NCBI RefSeq assembly: GCF_030758975.1
Contig: NZ_CP132359.1
Span: forward strand, 4,616,996-4,664,503
DNA from: Bosea beijingensis
Lineage (GTDB): Bacteria > Pseudomonadota > Alphaproteobacteria > Rhizobiales > Beijerinckiaceae
Reading direction: 5' to 3'
Length of the DNA: 47,508 nucleotides
Positions 1-8,275 of this stretch are shown here, one piece after another (position 1 is the stretch's first letter; the number at the start of each line of letters is the position of its first letter). Position numbers and translations under genes: made by a program. Below the pieces are notes generated by a model. That model was not told the origin of the DNA. It worked only from the letters and a program-made list of their open reading frames with translations, and ran no database searches.

Positions 1-213
1 CTGCGGTGCGGCCTTGTGCTGCGTCGTCAGGTCCAGCATCGCAGGACCCATCAGCCGGCCCCAGTCGCCAGGCCCGGTCACTTCCGTCAGCGTCTGCGGG
101 ATCGCGAGCGGCGCCTGCCGCGGGCTTCTCGCTACCGTGGAGCGGTAGTCCGGCCAGTGAGAGGGGGGAGAGCCCTCGTCGTTGGGTGAATAGGGAAAGA
201 TGAGCCTGCTCAC
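1..213 (-). CDS. pcaH: Protocatechuate 3,4-dioxygenase beta subunit, N-terminal 71 residues (cut by window edge)
   Basis: The leftward frame from a GTG at 213-211 stays open to base 1. It reads [14 protein letters not shown], then [20 protein letters not shown] and [11 protein letters not shown], which matches the N-terminal part of PcaH. Together with PcaG this intradiol dioxygenase uses non-heme iron(III) to cleave protocatechuate to 3-carboxymuconate in the beta-ketoadipate pathway. The iron ligands lie beyond the window. The GTG overlaps the TGA of the upstream CoA-transferase gene (bases 210-213), implying translational coupling in a pca operon. The start is inferred from that overlap and the usual PcaH length ahead of the conserved PDYRSTV segment. 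Identification is from family knowledge only. Confidence 0.8.
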   Translation of the reverse strand, partial: MSRLIFPYSPNDEGSPPSHWPDYRSTVARSPRQAPLAIPQTLTEVTGPGDWGRLMGPAMLDLTTQHKAAPQ

Positions 214-602
214 GCCGCCTTGTCCTGCTTTTCGGTGGCAACCGCGAAGGAGGCGGCCGTCTTGGACTTGACCTCCGCCAGATCGACGCCGGGGGCGAGT
301 TCGATCAGGGTCAGCCCGCCCTTCGCCTTGTCGCAGACGAAGACACAGAGATCGGTGATGATCATGTCGACGACGCCCGCGCCGGTGAGCGGCAGGGCGC
401 AGCGCTCCAAAACCTTGGATTCGCCGGCCTTGTTGGCGTGATCCATGACGACGATGACCTTCTTGACGCCGGCGACGAGGTCCATGGCGCCGCCCATGCC
501 CTTCACCATCTTGCCGGGAATCGTCCAGTTGGCGATGTCGCCATTGGCCGCGACTTCCATCGCGCCGAGGATGGTCAGGTCGATATGGCCGCCGCGGATC
601 AT
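210..602 (-). pseudogene. pcaJ: 3-oxoadipate/3-oxoacid CoA-transferase subunit B, 3' fragment without its N-terminal part
   Basis: The 130 residues match the C-terminal two thirds of PcaJ/Sco[18 protein letters not shown], then [19 protein letters not shown] and [15 protein letters not shown]. Subunit B is normally about 210-220 residues. Roughly 85-90 are missing, including the conserved ENG segment that carries the catalytic glutamate of this family. The match stops exactly at an 18-bp palindrome (594-611), beyond which the DNA codes for the end of a metal ATPase on the other strand. Overlap with pcaH favours the 3-oxoadipate enzyme PcaJ over ScoB. A GAGG six bases before the ATG at 602 could allow accidental translation, but the product should lack activity. 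Either a real rearrangement or an assembly join. Confidence 0.8.
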
Positions 603-611
603 ATGATCCGC
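594..611. repeat. 18-bp perfect palindrome at the junction of two truncated genes
   Basis: GCGGATCATATGATCCGC is its own reverse complement. Each half, ATGATCCGC, encodes Met-Ile-Arg at the first surviving codons of both fragments: MIRGGH of the CoA-transferase on the minus strand and MIRLAR of the ATPase on the plus strand. This is what joining two genes head to head through a shared 9-mer would leave. Confidence 0.85.
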
Positions 612-806
612 CTCGCGCGTGCAACGATGGGCAACATCCGGACGAACATTACGATCGCGCTCGGATTGAAGGCGATATTCCTGGTCACCAGTGTGCTCGG
701 CTTTACCGGCCTGTGGGTCGCGATCCTCGCCGATACCGGCGCGACCGTGATCGTGACGGCGAACGCTCTGCGGCTGCTGCGCTTCGACGCCGGCAAGGTG
801 GGCTGA
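603..806 (+). pseudogene. P1B-type heavy-metal ATPase (ZntA/CadA-like), C-terminal 67-residue fragment
   Basis: The frame reads [20 protein letters not shown], then [18 protein letters not shown] and [19 protein letters not shown] before TGA. This is the last two transmembrane helices and C-terminus of Zn/Cd/Pb-exporting P1B ATPases. Intact proteins exceed 600 residues; the metal-binding head, the CPC helix, the DKTG phosphorylation site and the nucleotide domain are all absent. Similarity begins at the palindrome where the CoA-transferase fragment begins on the opposite strand. No separate promoter or ribosome site was recognised. It should be a non-functional remnant. Confidence 0.82.
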
Positions 807-846
807 CGGCGGGGCGTTGCCGATTTCGCGCCGGAACCGCGCAGCT

Positions 847-879
847 CATCCCGGTCGGCACTTCGCTCCGGCCGGGATG
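847..879. repeat. REP-like imperfect palindrome
   Basis: CATCCCGG at 847-854 and CCGGGATG at 872-879 form an 8-bp stem around a GC-rich centre. The CATCCCGG..CCGGGATGAC ends resemble the longer repeats at 31054-31159 and 47356-47493. It lies between the ATPase remnant and the gene ending at 960. Confidence 0.5.
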
Positions 880-925
880 ACCCACGTTTCCACTAAAAGG
901 CCGGGAGGCGCCGGAACAGTCAAAG

Positions 926-950
926 CGAGGCCGGCTCTCCGCCGGCCTCG
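926..950 (-). terminator. Probable intrinsic terminator of the gene at 960-1313
   Basis: CGAGGCCGGC (926-935) and GCCGGCCTCG (941-950) make a perfect 10-bp stem with a 5-base loop, 10 bases past the stop codon. The tail read leftward is only GCTTTGAC, so the T-run is weak. Confidence 0.55.
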
Positions 951-959
951 AAGCGCGTC

Positions 960-1313
960 TCAGACTTTGATATCGGCGAGCGCGCCGGTCTTGGTCGCGT
1001 TCTCGCCCTTGGCTTCCATCTGCTTCAGCATCTCGTCGCGGATCTTGGTCATGACGTCGGCCTTGGCCTGGGCGTCGAGCTTGTTGAACTCCTCCTCGGT
1101 CATGCCGAGCTTGGCGAGGAGCGCAGCCTGAACCCGCTCCTCCGGCGACATCCGTGCAATCTTCAGGAATTCGGCTTCGGTCGAGGACGACGAAGCAGAG
1201 GATGAGGCGGAGACGCCGGCATCCCCCTTCGAATCGTCATCGGCCGCCTGCTTGGTGGCGTAGGTCTTGGGCAGGTTGACGGGCCAGTTCGAGGTCGAGA
1301 ACGAGACGGTCAT
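960..1313 (-). CDS. Small hypothetical protein with a Ser-rich linker
   Basis: The product is 117 residues. The start MTVSFSTSNWPVNLPKTY is preferred because AAAGGAG lies just upstream of the ATG at 1313. A GTG eight codons earlier has no such site. After a polar stretch there is a Ser-rich linker (about residues 38-48). The rest looks helical and charged (FLKIARMSPEERVQAALLAK, then EEEFNKLDAQAKADV). No signal peptide, membrane segment or catalytic motif is visible and I do not recognise the family. The MSPEERVQ..LLAKLGMTEEEF pattern suggests a small helical adaptor, which is inference. It appears to be a single-gene unit with its own terminator. Confidence 0.7.
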   Translation of the reverse strand: MTVSFSTSNWPVNLPKTYATKQAADDDSKGDAGVSASSSASSSSTEAEFLKIARMSPEERVQAALLAKLGMTEEEFNKLDAQAKADVMTKIRDEMLKQMEAKGENATKTGALADIKV

Positions 1314-1874
1314 CGCGCGCTCCTTTCTGTTAACCACTGGCAGGCAAGCTCCGGGCCGCCAGTGCCCGATGGAAATACGCCATTCATTTCAAAGAATTGA
1401 CTGGGCCTCGACGCAGGCGGCGATGGGGCAACGATTCTGGAATCGGCAAGTTCTGCCCGGCAAACGCTGCCGCAAGCGGATCACTCCCGGTCGCAGCCCC
1501 GGCCTCCGCCGTCATCAGGACGGCAGTCGCGCCGGCTTATGTTGCAACGCAAAATTGTCATGAGGCGCACGCTCGCCATTTAGCGCCCGCAACATGCCCA
1601 CAAAATGAGCTACAATCTGATACAGCCCGGCTCCAGGCGACGATCTGCACAAATAAGAGGCCGCTCATTTCCTCAATTTCGCCGCAAGCGTTACGCTCAA
1701 CGCAGGACGATACCGCGAAAATGACCGGAATCTTAACTCGCTATGCATCGATTGCATATCGGAGCTGATGCTGTGCCACTGTTGGAAGCAGGCTGTCCGG
1801 TTTATATGCAGCGCACAACGAAATTATCGCTGTGGGCACCGCCCCGGTCCGGAATATCGCTAAGGAAAACCACC
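1314..1874. other. 561-bp gap without a recognisable gene
   Basis: Reading frames exist here, but none resembles a protein family, and the DNA is less GC-rich than its surroundings, mainly from 1560 to 1860. Small dyads are visible: CACTGGC/GCCAGTG at 1335-1341 and 1358-1364, just upstream of the leftward gene, and TATGCA/TGCATA at 1742-1747 and 1753-1758, about 115 bases before the DUF1127 start. It probably holds the promoters of these two divergent genes. Confidence 0.5.
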
Positions 1875-2030
1875 ATGTTCGTCACCATGATCGCTGCCAA
1901 AATCCGCGCCTACCTTCGCTATCGCGAGACCGTTCGCGAGCTTTCCCGTCTGACCGACCGCGAGCTCGACGATCTCGGCCTGTCGCGCTCGGAGATCTCC
2001 TTCATCGCGCGTTCGCACGCTGCGGCCTGA
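1875..2030 (+). CDS. DUF1127 (YjiS-like) small protein
   Basis: This 51-residue protein starts MFVTMIAAKIRAYLRYRETV and continues with RELSRLTDRELDDLGLSRSE. The RELSRLTDRELDDLGLSR core defines DUF1127, a family of short arginine-rich proteins abundant in Alphaproteobacteria. Some members have been linked to phosphate, carbon or RNA metabolism and to stress adaptation. The ATG at 1875 is chosen because AAGGA lies 8 bases upstream and the conserved domain begins soon after; longer in-frame starts would add unrelated residues. It is monocistronic, with a strong terminator at 2133-2156. What it binds is unknown. Confidence 0.88.
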   Translation: MFVTMIAAKIRAYLRYRETVRELSRLTDRELDDLGLSRSEISFIARSHAAA

Positions 2031-2132
2031 AGGCTCTGGAATAAGAACCGCTGCGCACAGGGTGCGGCGCGTTCCGTGTAGTTTCTCCTGAGGCTCGTGT
2101 TTCCCCTCCCCTCGAGCTTCGGTCGAAGAGCG

Positions 2133-2156
2133 AATGCCCGCCTCACGGCGGGCATT
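2133..2156 (+). terminator. Intrinsic terminator after the DUF1127 gene
   Basis: AATGCCCGCC (2133-2142), loop TCAC and GGCGGGCATT (2147-2156) form a perfect 10-bp stem, followed by TTGCATTT. It separates the DUF1127 gene from trmFO, which therefore needs its own promoter in the 60 bases that follow. Confidence 0.85.
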
Positions 2157-2215
2157 TTGCATTTCAGGCCGCGTATCCCTTGACCTCGCGGCCCGCTGCG
2201 GACACATCCCCAGCC

Positions 2216-3622
2216 ATGGAACCCGTTCACATCATCGGCGGCGGTCTCGCCGGCTCCGAAGCCGCCTGGCAGGTCGCGCAGGCCGGCATCCCCGTCATCA
2301 TCCACGAGATGCGCCCGGTCCGCGGCACGGATGCCCACAAGACCGAGGGGCTGGCCGAGCTCGTCTGCTCGAACTCCTTCCGCTCCGACGATTCCTCCAG
2401 CAATGCCGTCGGCCAGCTCCATTGGGAGATGCGCCGGCTGAACTCGCTGATCATGGCCAAGGGCGATGCCCATCAGGTCCCCGCCGGCGGCGCGCTCGCG
2501 GTCGACCGCGACGGCTTCTCGCAGGCCGTCACCGCCGCGCTCGAAGCCCATCCGCTCGTCACCATCGATCGCGGCGAGATCGCCGGGCTGCCCCCAGCCG
2601 CCTGGGACAATGTCATCATCGCCACCGGCCCGCTGACCTCGCCGGCGCTGGCCCAGGGTCTGCAGTCGCTGACATCGGAGGATTCGCTCGCCTTCTTCGA
2701 CGCCATCGCCCCGATCGTCCATTTCGATTCGGTCGACATGGACCAGGCCTGGTTCCAGTCGCGCTACGACAAGGCCGGCCCCGGCGGCACCGGTGCCGAC
2801 TACATCAACTGCCCGCTCGACCGCGACCAGTACGAAGCCTTTATCGACGCGCTGCTCGCCGCCGAGAAGACCGAGTTCAAGGAATGGGAGGGCACGCCCT
2901 ATTTCGACGGTTGCCTGCCGATCGAGGTCATGGCCGAGCGCGGCCGCGAGACCCTGCGCTGGGGCCCGATGAAGCCGGTCGGCCTGACCAACAAGCACAA
3001 CCCGACGGTCAAGGCCTATGCCGTGGTCCAGCTCCGGCAGGACAACGCGCTCGGCACGCTCTTCAACATGACCGGCTTCCAGACCAAGCTGAAATATGGC
3101 GAGCAGGCCGCGATCTTCCGGATGATTCCCGGCCTCCAGAACGCCGAGTTCGCCCGGCTCGGCGGCATCCACCGCAACACCTACCTGAACTCGCCCAAGC
3201 TGCTCGACGAGCGCCTGCGCCTCAAGGCCGATACGCGTCTGCGCTTCGCCGGCCAGATCACCGGCTGCGAGGGCTATGTCGAGAGCGCCGCCACCGGCCT
3301 GCTCGCCGGCCGCATGGCTGCGGCCGAACGGCTGGGCCATGAGCTGCCGCTGCCGCCCGCGACGACGGCGCTCGGCGCGCTGGTCAACCACATCACCGGC
3401 GGCCATATCGTCACGATCGACGAGGGACCGCGCTCCTTCCAGCCGATGAACATCAATTTCGGCCTGTTCCCGCTGATCGAAGGCGTGGCGACCACCGGCC
3501 CCGACGGCAAGCGCCTGAAAGGCCCGGCCAAGAGCCTCGCGCGCAAGCAGGCGCTGACGGCGCGGGCCAAGCAGGTCATGGACGAGTGGGCGGGTGGCGT
3601 CGAGGCGAAGGCGGCAGAGTAA
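2216..3622 (+). CDS. trmFO: Methylenetetrahydrofolate--tRNA-(uracil-5-)-methyltransferase TrmFO
   Basis: The 468-residue product is a folate- and FAD-dependent enzyme that makes 5-methyluridine at position 54 of the tRNA T-loop. The N-terminus [20 protein letters not shown] is a Rossmann FAD-binding motif (residues 7-15). [11 protein letters not shown] holds Cys51 and [13 protein letters not shown] holds Cys233, which correspond to the two catalytic cysteines known from Bacillus TrmFO. The length is normal for the alphaproteobacterial form. The ATG at 2216 is chosen because the FAD motif begins six codons later; a TTG at 2180 would add twelve unconserved residues. It stands alone and converges on the next gene across a hairpin at 3631-3664. 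Confidence 0.96.
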   Translation: MEPVHIIGGGLAGSEAAWQVAQAGIPVIIHEMRPVRGTDAHKTEGLAELVCSNSFRSDDSSSNAVGQLHWEMRRLNSLIMAKGDAHQVPAGGALAVDRDGFSQAVTAALEAHPLVTIDRGEIAGLPPAAWDNVIIATGPLTSPALAQGLQSLTSEDSLAFFDAIAPIVHFDSVDMDQAWFQSRYDKAGPGGTGADYINCPLDRDQYEAFIDALLAAEKTEFKEWEGTPYFDGCLPIEVMAERGRETLRWGPMKPVGLTNKHNPTVKAYAVVQLRQDNALGTLFNMTGFQTKLKYGEQAAIFRMIPGLQNAEFARLGGIHRNTYLNSPKLLDERLRLKADTRLRFAGQITGCEGYVESAATGLLAGRMAAAERLGHELPLPPATTALGALVNHITGGHIVTIDEGPRSFQPMNINFGLFPLIEGVATTGPDGKRLKGPAKSLARKQALTARAKQVMDEWAGGVEAKAAE

Positions 3623-3630
3623 AATGCTCT

Positions 3631-3664
3631 GCCGTCATTCTCGGGCGAAGCCGAGCATGACGGC
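3631..3664. terminator. Hairpin between convergent genes (bidirectional terminator or REP remnant)
   Basis: GCCGTCAT-T-CTCGG pairs with CCGAG-C-ATGACGGC, giving 13 base pairs with one mismatch around a short loop. The ATGACGGC end resembles the ends of the dispersed repeats in this window. There is no T-run, so terminator function is uncertain. Confidence 0.55.
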
Positions 3665-3667
3665 CTG

Positions 3668-4555
3668 CTACTTGCGCCGTGCCGCCCGCCACAGCACCCA
3701 TTGCCGGCGCCAGGCCGGGAGCGTGATGATGGTGCGGTAGGGATCGTATCCGCCGACCTCCATCCGCTTGAGATATGGCTCGACCAGCGCGACCGGCAGG
3801 AAGGCAGGCTTGAGCCCCGAGGGGATCGTCTCGCTGAGGCTCGTGAGCTTCTTCAGGTGCCCCCGCGCGATCTCGCGCAATTCCTTCAGCGTATAGAGCA
3901 CGCCCGGCCCGCCGCGCCCGCGGACGATGTCGTCGCGCGTGACGCCGTTGCGGGCGAGGATATCGGCCGGCAGATAGACCTGCCCCTCGGCCGCGTGCCA
4001 GGGAAAGGCGCGCATCAACCCCGTCAGCGCATAGGCGACGCCGGCATGGCCGCAGGCCGTAGCGCCGCCGGGATCGCGCCCGCCGGCCAGGATGATGCAG
4101 GCGAGCCGCATCACCGCGCCGACCGTCTCGCCGGCATAGCCTTCGAGATCGCGCAGCGACGGCATCGGATCGTCATAGAGGTCGAAGATGCGCGCATCGA
4201 TCAGCGCCGTCAGTGGCGCGACCGGCAGCCGGTAGCGACGGATCGTATCGAGCAGCGCCGCGGCGACCGGATGCGCCTGCGTCTCGCCGCCGGCCTGCCC
4301 CTCCAGCACGTCGCGCCACCATTGCAAACGGACCTCGCCCGGCAGAGGCTCGCTGACCAGCGCTCTCACCCGCGCGATCTCCAGGCTGAAGGCATAGAGC
4401 GCATAGAGCGCCGCGCGGCGGTCCTCGGGTGCGTAGAGCCCGGCGATATAGCGATCCTGATCCTGCTCGCGAACCAGCTCGGCACAATGGGCATAGGCCT
4501 CCGGCAGGCGCGCCGGCGCGATCTCCCTGCGGTCGTCTGTCTCGGTCTGCGGCAT
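3668..4555 (-). CDS. Squalene/phytoene synthase-fold protein lacking catalytic Asp motifs (NDUFAF6-like)
   Basis: The product is 295 residues and all alpha-helical in appearance. LYAPEDRRAALYALYAFSLE, LQWWRDVLEG, YAGETVGAVMRLACIIL and GVAYALTGLMRAFPWH place it in the squalene/phytoene synthase superfamily. Active enzymes carry two Asp-rich motifs; here the equivalents read SLEIARV and LTGLMRAFPWHA, so neither is present. This is the state of the NDUFAF6 branch, whose mitochondrial member is a respiratory complex I assembly factor. A structural role is therefore more likely than isoprenoid synthesis. The ATG at 4555 (MPQTETDD) is chosen; two ATGs slightly upstream are possible. An Mth938-like (NDUFAF3-type) gene lies 106 bp upstream. 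Confidence 0.82.
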   Translation of the reverse strand: MPQTETDDRREIAPARLPEAYAHCAELVREQDQDRYIAGLYAPEDRRAALYALYAFSLEIARVRALVSEPLPGEVRLQWWRDVLEGQAGGETQAHPVAAALLDTIRRYRLPVAPLTALIDARIFDLYDDPMPSLRDLEGYAGETVGAVMRLACIILAGGRDPGGATACGHAGVAYALTGLMRAFPWHAAEGQVYLPADILARNGVTRDDIVRGRGGPGVLYTLKELREIARGHLKKLTSLSETIPSGLKPAFLPVALVEPYLKRMEVGGYDPYRTIITLPAWRRQWVLWRAARRK

Positions 4556-4661
4556 CGTCCCGCCTCGGCCCGTCATCATTCGCCCTCGGCCCAAGCCCAG
4601 TCTAGGCCAAGCGCGGTGTCATCGCTACGCTCCGCTCACATGGCCGGTTTACGAAGCGATC

Positions 4662-5039
4662 CTAGTCGACCGCGATCAGCGCCGCGGCCACACGCCGGTC
4701 CTCGCCGACCAAGACATTGTAGGTCCGCGCCGCCGCCCCGGTCGCCATGCCCTCGACGGTAATCCCAGCCTGCTTCAGCGGATCACGCAGAGCAGGCGGA
4801 ATGAAGGCGATATCCGGTCCCGTGCCGATCAGCAGGAAATCGATCGTTCCGGCCTCGTCGAGCACCGGCTGCAGGCTCTCGATCGTCACCTCGGAAAAGC
4901 GCGTCACCGGCCAAATGCGGATTCCGGCCGGCATCGCGATGATCGAGCCCTTGTGGCTCATCTCGGCGAAGCGGAACCCGCCCGCGCCGATGGCGTCGAG
5001 CGGAAACCGTCCGGGAATGAAGCCCTCGAAGCGCGGCAT
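4662..5039 (-). CDS. Mth938-like domain protein (DUF498; NDUFAF3-type)
   Basis: The 125-residue protein has the Mth938 pattern: GRFPLDAIGAGGFRFAEMSH near the start, then IDFLLIGTGPDIAFIPPALR and GITVEGMATGAAARTYNVLV. This is the bacterial counterpart of mitochondrial NDUFAF3, a complex I assembly factor. In Alphaproteobacteria the gene is typically found beside membrane-insertion genes, as here: it starts 9 bp after the secF stop on the same strand. There is no signal peptide or membrane segment, so it should be cytosolic. Its biochemical activity is not established. The first ATG is used and the length is normal. Confidence 0.87.
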   Translation of the reverse strand: MPRFEGFIPGRFPLDAIGAGGFRFAEMSHKGSIIAMPAGIRIWPVTRFSEVTIESLQPVLDEAGTIDFLLIGTGPDIAFIPPALRDPLKQAGITVEGMATGAAARTYNVLVGEDRRVAAALIAVD

Positions 5040-5048
5040 CGGCCGCGA

Positions 5049-6014
5049 TCAGGCCTTGGCCTTGGCAGCGGAAGACTTGGCTCGCGCGGCCTCCTGTGCC
5101 TCCTCGCGGGCGCCGGCCGAGCGGACATCCATGTAGAGCAGCACGGGGGTCGAGACGAACATCGCCGAATAGGTGCAGACCACGACGCCGAACAGCATGA
5201 CCAGCGCGAAGCCCTCGATCGCCGTGCCGCCGAACAGCACGAGCGCGAGCAGCGACAGGAAGGTCGTGGTCGCCGTCATCGCCGTGCGCGACAGGGTCGA
5301 GTTCACGGAGAGGTCGAGCAGCTCCGCGACCGGCATGGTCTTGTAGCGGCGCAGGAGTTCGCGCGTACGGTCGAACACCACGACGGTCTCGTTCAGCGAG
5401 TAGCCGACGATGGTCAGGATCGCCGCGATCGAGGTCAGGTTGAATTCGAGCTGCGTGATCAGGAAGAAGCCGATCGTCAGCACGATATCGTGCAGCGTGC
5501 CAAGGATCGCGCCGATCGCCAGCGGCATCTCGAAGCGGAACCAGAGATAGATCAGCACGCCGACGATCGCGAGCACGACGCCGAGCGTGCCGGCCTGCAC
5601 CAGCTCGCCCGAGACGCGCGGGCCGACCGTCTCGACGCGGCGGAAATCATAGTTGGCGGCGAAGGCCTCGCGCGCCTTCACGACGACCGCCTGCTGCGCC
5701 GTCTCGCCGCCCGGCTGCATGCCGAAGCGCATCGAAACCTCGCCACCGGAGCCGAATTCCTGCACCTCGGCCTCGCCGAAGCCAAGTCCGTTGGCGGTCT
5801 GGCGGATCTGGGCGATGTCGACGGCCACGCTCTTCGTCTGCATCTCGATCAGCGTGCCGCCCTTGAAGTCGATGCCGAAATTCAGGCCGATCGTCAGGAA
5901 TAGCACGAGGACGAGGATCGAATAGGCGGCCGATAGCGGATAGCTGAACCGGCGGAACCAGACGAATTTGAAATTGGTGTTGTCGGGAACGATACGAAGC
6001 AGGCGCATGCGCAT
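5049..6014 (-). CDS. secF: Protein translocase subunit SecF
   Basis: SecF is the smaller partner of SecD in the proton-driven RND-type complex that pulls secreted proteins through SecYEG from the periplasmic side. The 321 residues begin MRMRLLRIVPDNTNFKFVWF, with a first membrane helix and then GLNFGIDFKGGT at about residues 43-54, the family hallmark. The later segment SIAAILTIVGYSLNETVVVF lies in the helical bundle and is followed by FDRTRELLRR. The C-terminus is Lys/Ala-rich. The ATG at 6014 is chosen because AGGAG lies 8 bases upstream; a TTG two codons earlier is too close to that site. It follows secD by 27 bp. Confidence 0.96.
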   Translation of the reverse strand: MRMRLLRIVPDNTNFKFVWFRRFSYPLSAAYSILVLVLFLTIGLNFGIDFKGGTLIEMQTKSVAVDIAQIRQTANGLGFGEAEVQEFGSGGEVSMRFGMQPGGETAQQAVVVKAREAFAANYDFRRVETVGPRVSGELVQAGTLGVVLAIVGVLIYLWFRFEMPLAIGAILGTLHDIVLTIGFFLITQLEFNLTSIAAILTIVGYSLNETVVVFDRTRELLRRYKTMPVAELLDLSVNSTLSRTAMTATTTFLSLLALVLFGGTAIEGFALVMLFGVVVCTYSAMFVSTPVLLYMDVRSAGAREEAQEAARAKSSAAKAKA

Positions 6015-6041
6015 GGCCAATCTCCTGAGGGGTTGGCAGCG

Positions 6042-7652
6042 TCAGAACGGGAGATGCTTGGGCTTGGCCCAGCGATACCAGATCGCGATCAGCATCCGGG
6101 TCAGCGTCACCGCCGTGATGACGGTGGTCAGGATGCCCAGGATGAACACGACCGCGAAGCCGCGCACCGGGCCGGAGCCGAGCGAGAACAGCGCCACCGC
6201 CGCGATCAGCATGGTGACGTTGGAGTCGATGATCGTCGCGAAGGCGCGCTGGAAGCCCGCTTCGAGCGCCGAGACGAGACTGCGGCCAGCATGCTCTTCC
6301 TCGCGCATGCGCTCGTAGATCAGCACGTTCGAGTCCACCGCCGTGCCGATGGTGAGCACGATGCCGGCGATGCCGGGCAGCGTCATCGTCGCGCCGAGGA
6401 ACGACATCAGGCCGAAGATCAGGCCGACATGGACGAGCAGCGCGATGCTCGCGATCAGGCCGAAGATGCCGTAGGTCAAGAGCATGTAGATCACCACCAG
6501 CACGGTCGCGATCAGGGTCGCCATCTTGCCGGCCTGGATCGAGTCGGCGCCGAGGCCGGGGCCGACGGTGCGCTCTTCCACGATCGTCATCTTGGCGGGC
6601 AGCGCGCCGGCGCGGAGCAGGATCGCCAGGTTGTTGACCTGCTCGACCGTGAAGCTGCCCGAGATCTGGCCGGAGCCGCCCGTGATCGGCGACTGGATCA
6701 CCGGCGACGAGATCACCTTGTTGTCGAGCACGATCGCCAGCGCGCGGCCGAGATTCTCGGTGGTGATCTGGCCGAAGCGCTGGGCACCCCGGATGTTGAA
6801 GCGGAAATTCACGATCGGCGTGCCGCTGCGCGAATCGAAGGATGGCTGGGCGTCGACGAGATCGGCGCCGTCGACCGAAGGGGCGCGCAGCACGGGGACC
6901 ATCTGGCCGCCGGAATCCTGCGACGGCAGCATCTCGGCATCGTTGCTATTGGCATCGCCGACGAGGCGGAACTCGAGCTTCGCGGTCTGGCCGAGGATTT
7001 CCTTGAGCTTCTGCGGGTCCTGGAGGCCCGGCACCTGGACCAGGATGCGGTCGAGGCCCTGGCGCTGGATGTTCGGCTCTGTCGTGCCGAGCGCGTCGAC
7101 GCGCCGCCGCAGCACCTCCATCGCCTGCTCGACAGCGCGGCGGACACGCTCGTTCGAGCCAGCCTCCGTGACCGTGAGCTGGATCAGCCCGTCCGGCTGC
7201 TCGGTGATGGCGATGGACTGGTTGCCGGAGGGGCCGAAGGCGCCGAGCGTACCGATCGGCTGGGAGAGCTCGCGCAGCTTCGGCAGCACGCGGGCGCGCT
7301 CCGTGGCGTCCGGAACACGCACCTGCACACCGCGCGTCGTGGTCTGGATGCCGCCCTGCGGGTTGGCACGCTCTTCGCGGAGGATGCGACGGACGTCGTC
7401 GCGGAGCTGGACGATCTGGCTGCGGACCAGCTCGGCCCGGTCGATTTCGAGCAGGACGTGGGACCCGCCCTGCAGATCGAGGCCGAGCACCACCGCGTGG
7501 ATCGGCAGGAGGGCCCGCGGAATCCAGGACGGCGCGTTGGTTTCGATGGCCTTGCGCGTCTCAGGCGACAAGAGGTTCGGCACGGCGAGCCCGCAGCCGA
7601 TGAACAGCACGAGCAGGACGAGAATGACCTTGCGGGCCTGGAGACGAAGCAT
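6042..7652 (-). CDS. secD: Protein translocase subunit SecD
   Basis: SecD has 536 residues: an N-terminal membrane helix (RKVILVLLVLFIGCGLAVP), GLDLQGGSHVLLEID at 57-71, and a large periplasmic P1 head. The C-terminal bundle contains FLGATMTLPGIAGIVLTIG followed by AVDSNVLIYERMREE, where the DSNVLIYER segment carries the conserved aspartate linked to proton flow. The final helices resemble RND exporters. It lies between yajC (63 bp upstream) and secF. Having separate secD and secF genes is normal for Proteobacteria. Confidence 0.97.
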   Translation of the reverse strand: MLRLQARKVILVLLVLFIGCGLAVPNLLSPETRKAIETNAPSWIPRALLPIHAVVLGLDLQGGSHVLLEIDRAELVRSQIVQLRDDVRRILREERANPQGGIQTTTRGVQVRVPDATERARVLPKLRELSQPIGTLGAFGPSGNQSIAITEQPDGLIQLTVTEAGSNERVRRAVEQAMEVLRRRVDALGTTEPNIQRQGLDRILVQVPGLQDPQKLKEILGQTAKLEFRLVGDANSNDAEMLPSQDSGGQMVPVLRAPSVDGADLVDAQPSFDSRSGTPIVNFRFNIRGAQRFGQITTENLGRALAIVLDNKVISSPVIQSPITGGSGQISGSFTVEQVNNLAILLRAGALPAKMTIVEERTVGPGLGADSIQAGKMATLIATVLVVIYMLLTYGIFGLIASIALLVHVGLIFGLMSFLGATMTLPGIAGIVLTIGTAVDSNVLIYERMREEEHAGRSLVSALEAGFQRAFATIIDSNVTMLIAAVALFSLGSGPVRGFAVVFILGILTTVITAVTLTRMLIAIWYRWAKPKHLPF

Positions 7653-7715
7653 CTGCGTGAACAGCCTTGTTATCGTGCCCGGGCTCCCGAATCGGGAGCC
7701 CTAGCCACCGCATTC

Positions 7716-8042
7716 TCAGTTCTTGACCGGCTCGCCCTTGGAGCGGACGTCCTGGATCATGCCGCGCACGATGCGCACGCGCACGCCGTCGGCGATCTCG
7801 ACTTCCAGCTCGCCATCGTCGACGACCTTCGAGACCTTCGCGATCATGCCACCGGAGGTGACGACGGTGTCGCCACGGCGCACGTTCTTGATCAGCTCCT
7901 GATGAGCCTTGGCCCGACGCTGCTGCGGCCGGATGATCAGGAACCACATGATGACGAAGATCAGCAGGAACGGCACGAGCTGGATCAGCATGTCGGCGCC
8001 GCCACCGGCTCCTGTGGCCTGGGCGAAAGCGGGGGTGATCAC
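7716..8042 (-). CDS. yajC: Preprotein translocase subunit YajC
   Basis: YajC (108 residues) is the small single-pass accessory protein of SecDF. It begins MITPAFAQATGAGGGADMLI, has one membrane helix at about 18-37 (LIQLVPFLLIFVIMWFLII), then RPQQRRAKAHQELIKNV and RRGDTVVTSGGMIAKV, the family signature. The GTG at 8042 is chosen because AGAGGAG lies 7 bases upstream; the 68 extra in-frame codons further upstream look like non-coding leader. It is the first gene of the leftward yajC-secD-secF unit. Confidence 0.94.
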   Translation of the reverse strand: MITPAFAQATGAGGGADMLIQLVPFLLIFVIMWFLIIRPQQRRAKAHQELIKNVRRGDTVVTSGGMIAKVSKVVDDGELEVEIADGVRVRIVRGMIQDVRSKGEPVKN

Positions 8043-8275
8043 GAATACACTCCTCTGGTACGGCGGCGGCACGCCGCCGACCGCGAATCTCTGATGGAAA
8101 GACGTAAGGCCAAAACCACCGCCCGGCCGCAAAATCGCGCGGACTATAGCCAGCGACGCCGTGAAATCAATCGGAAGCGCCCGGTCGCCCAAGCGCGCTC
8201 CCTCACCTATGGGCTGGCTGCCATTCGCGCAATGCCCCTTGCGCACGATCCACGGCGTGGTTTAGGTAGCGGCAA

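Noticed and set aside
1397..1768. 123-codon frame in the gap upstream of the DUF1127 gene
   Set aside because: No ribosome site, no family resemblance and irregular composition; treated as non-coding.
1919..3406. Long minus-strand frame of 495 codons
   Set aside because: It is antisense to trmFO, is rich in Arg/Gly/Asp as expected from high-GC shadow frames, and matches no family.
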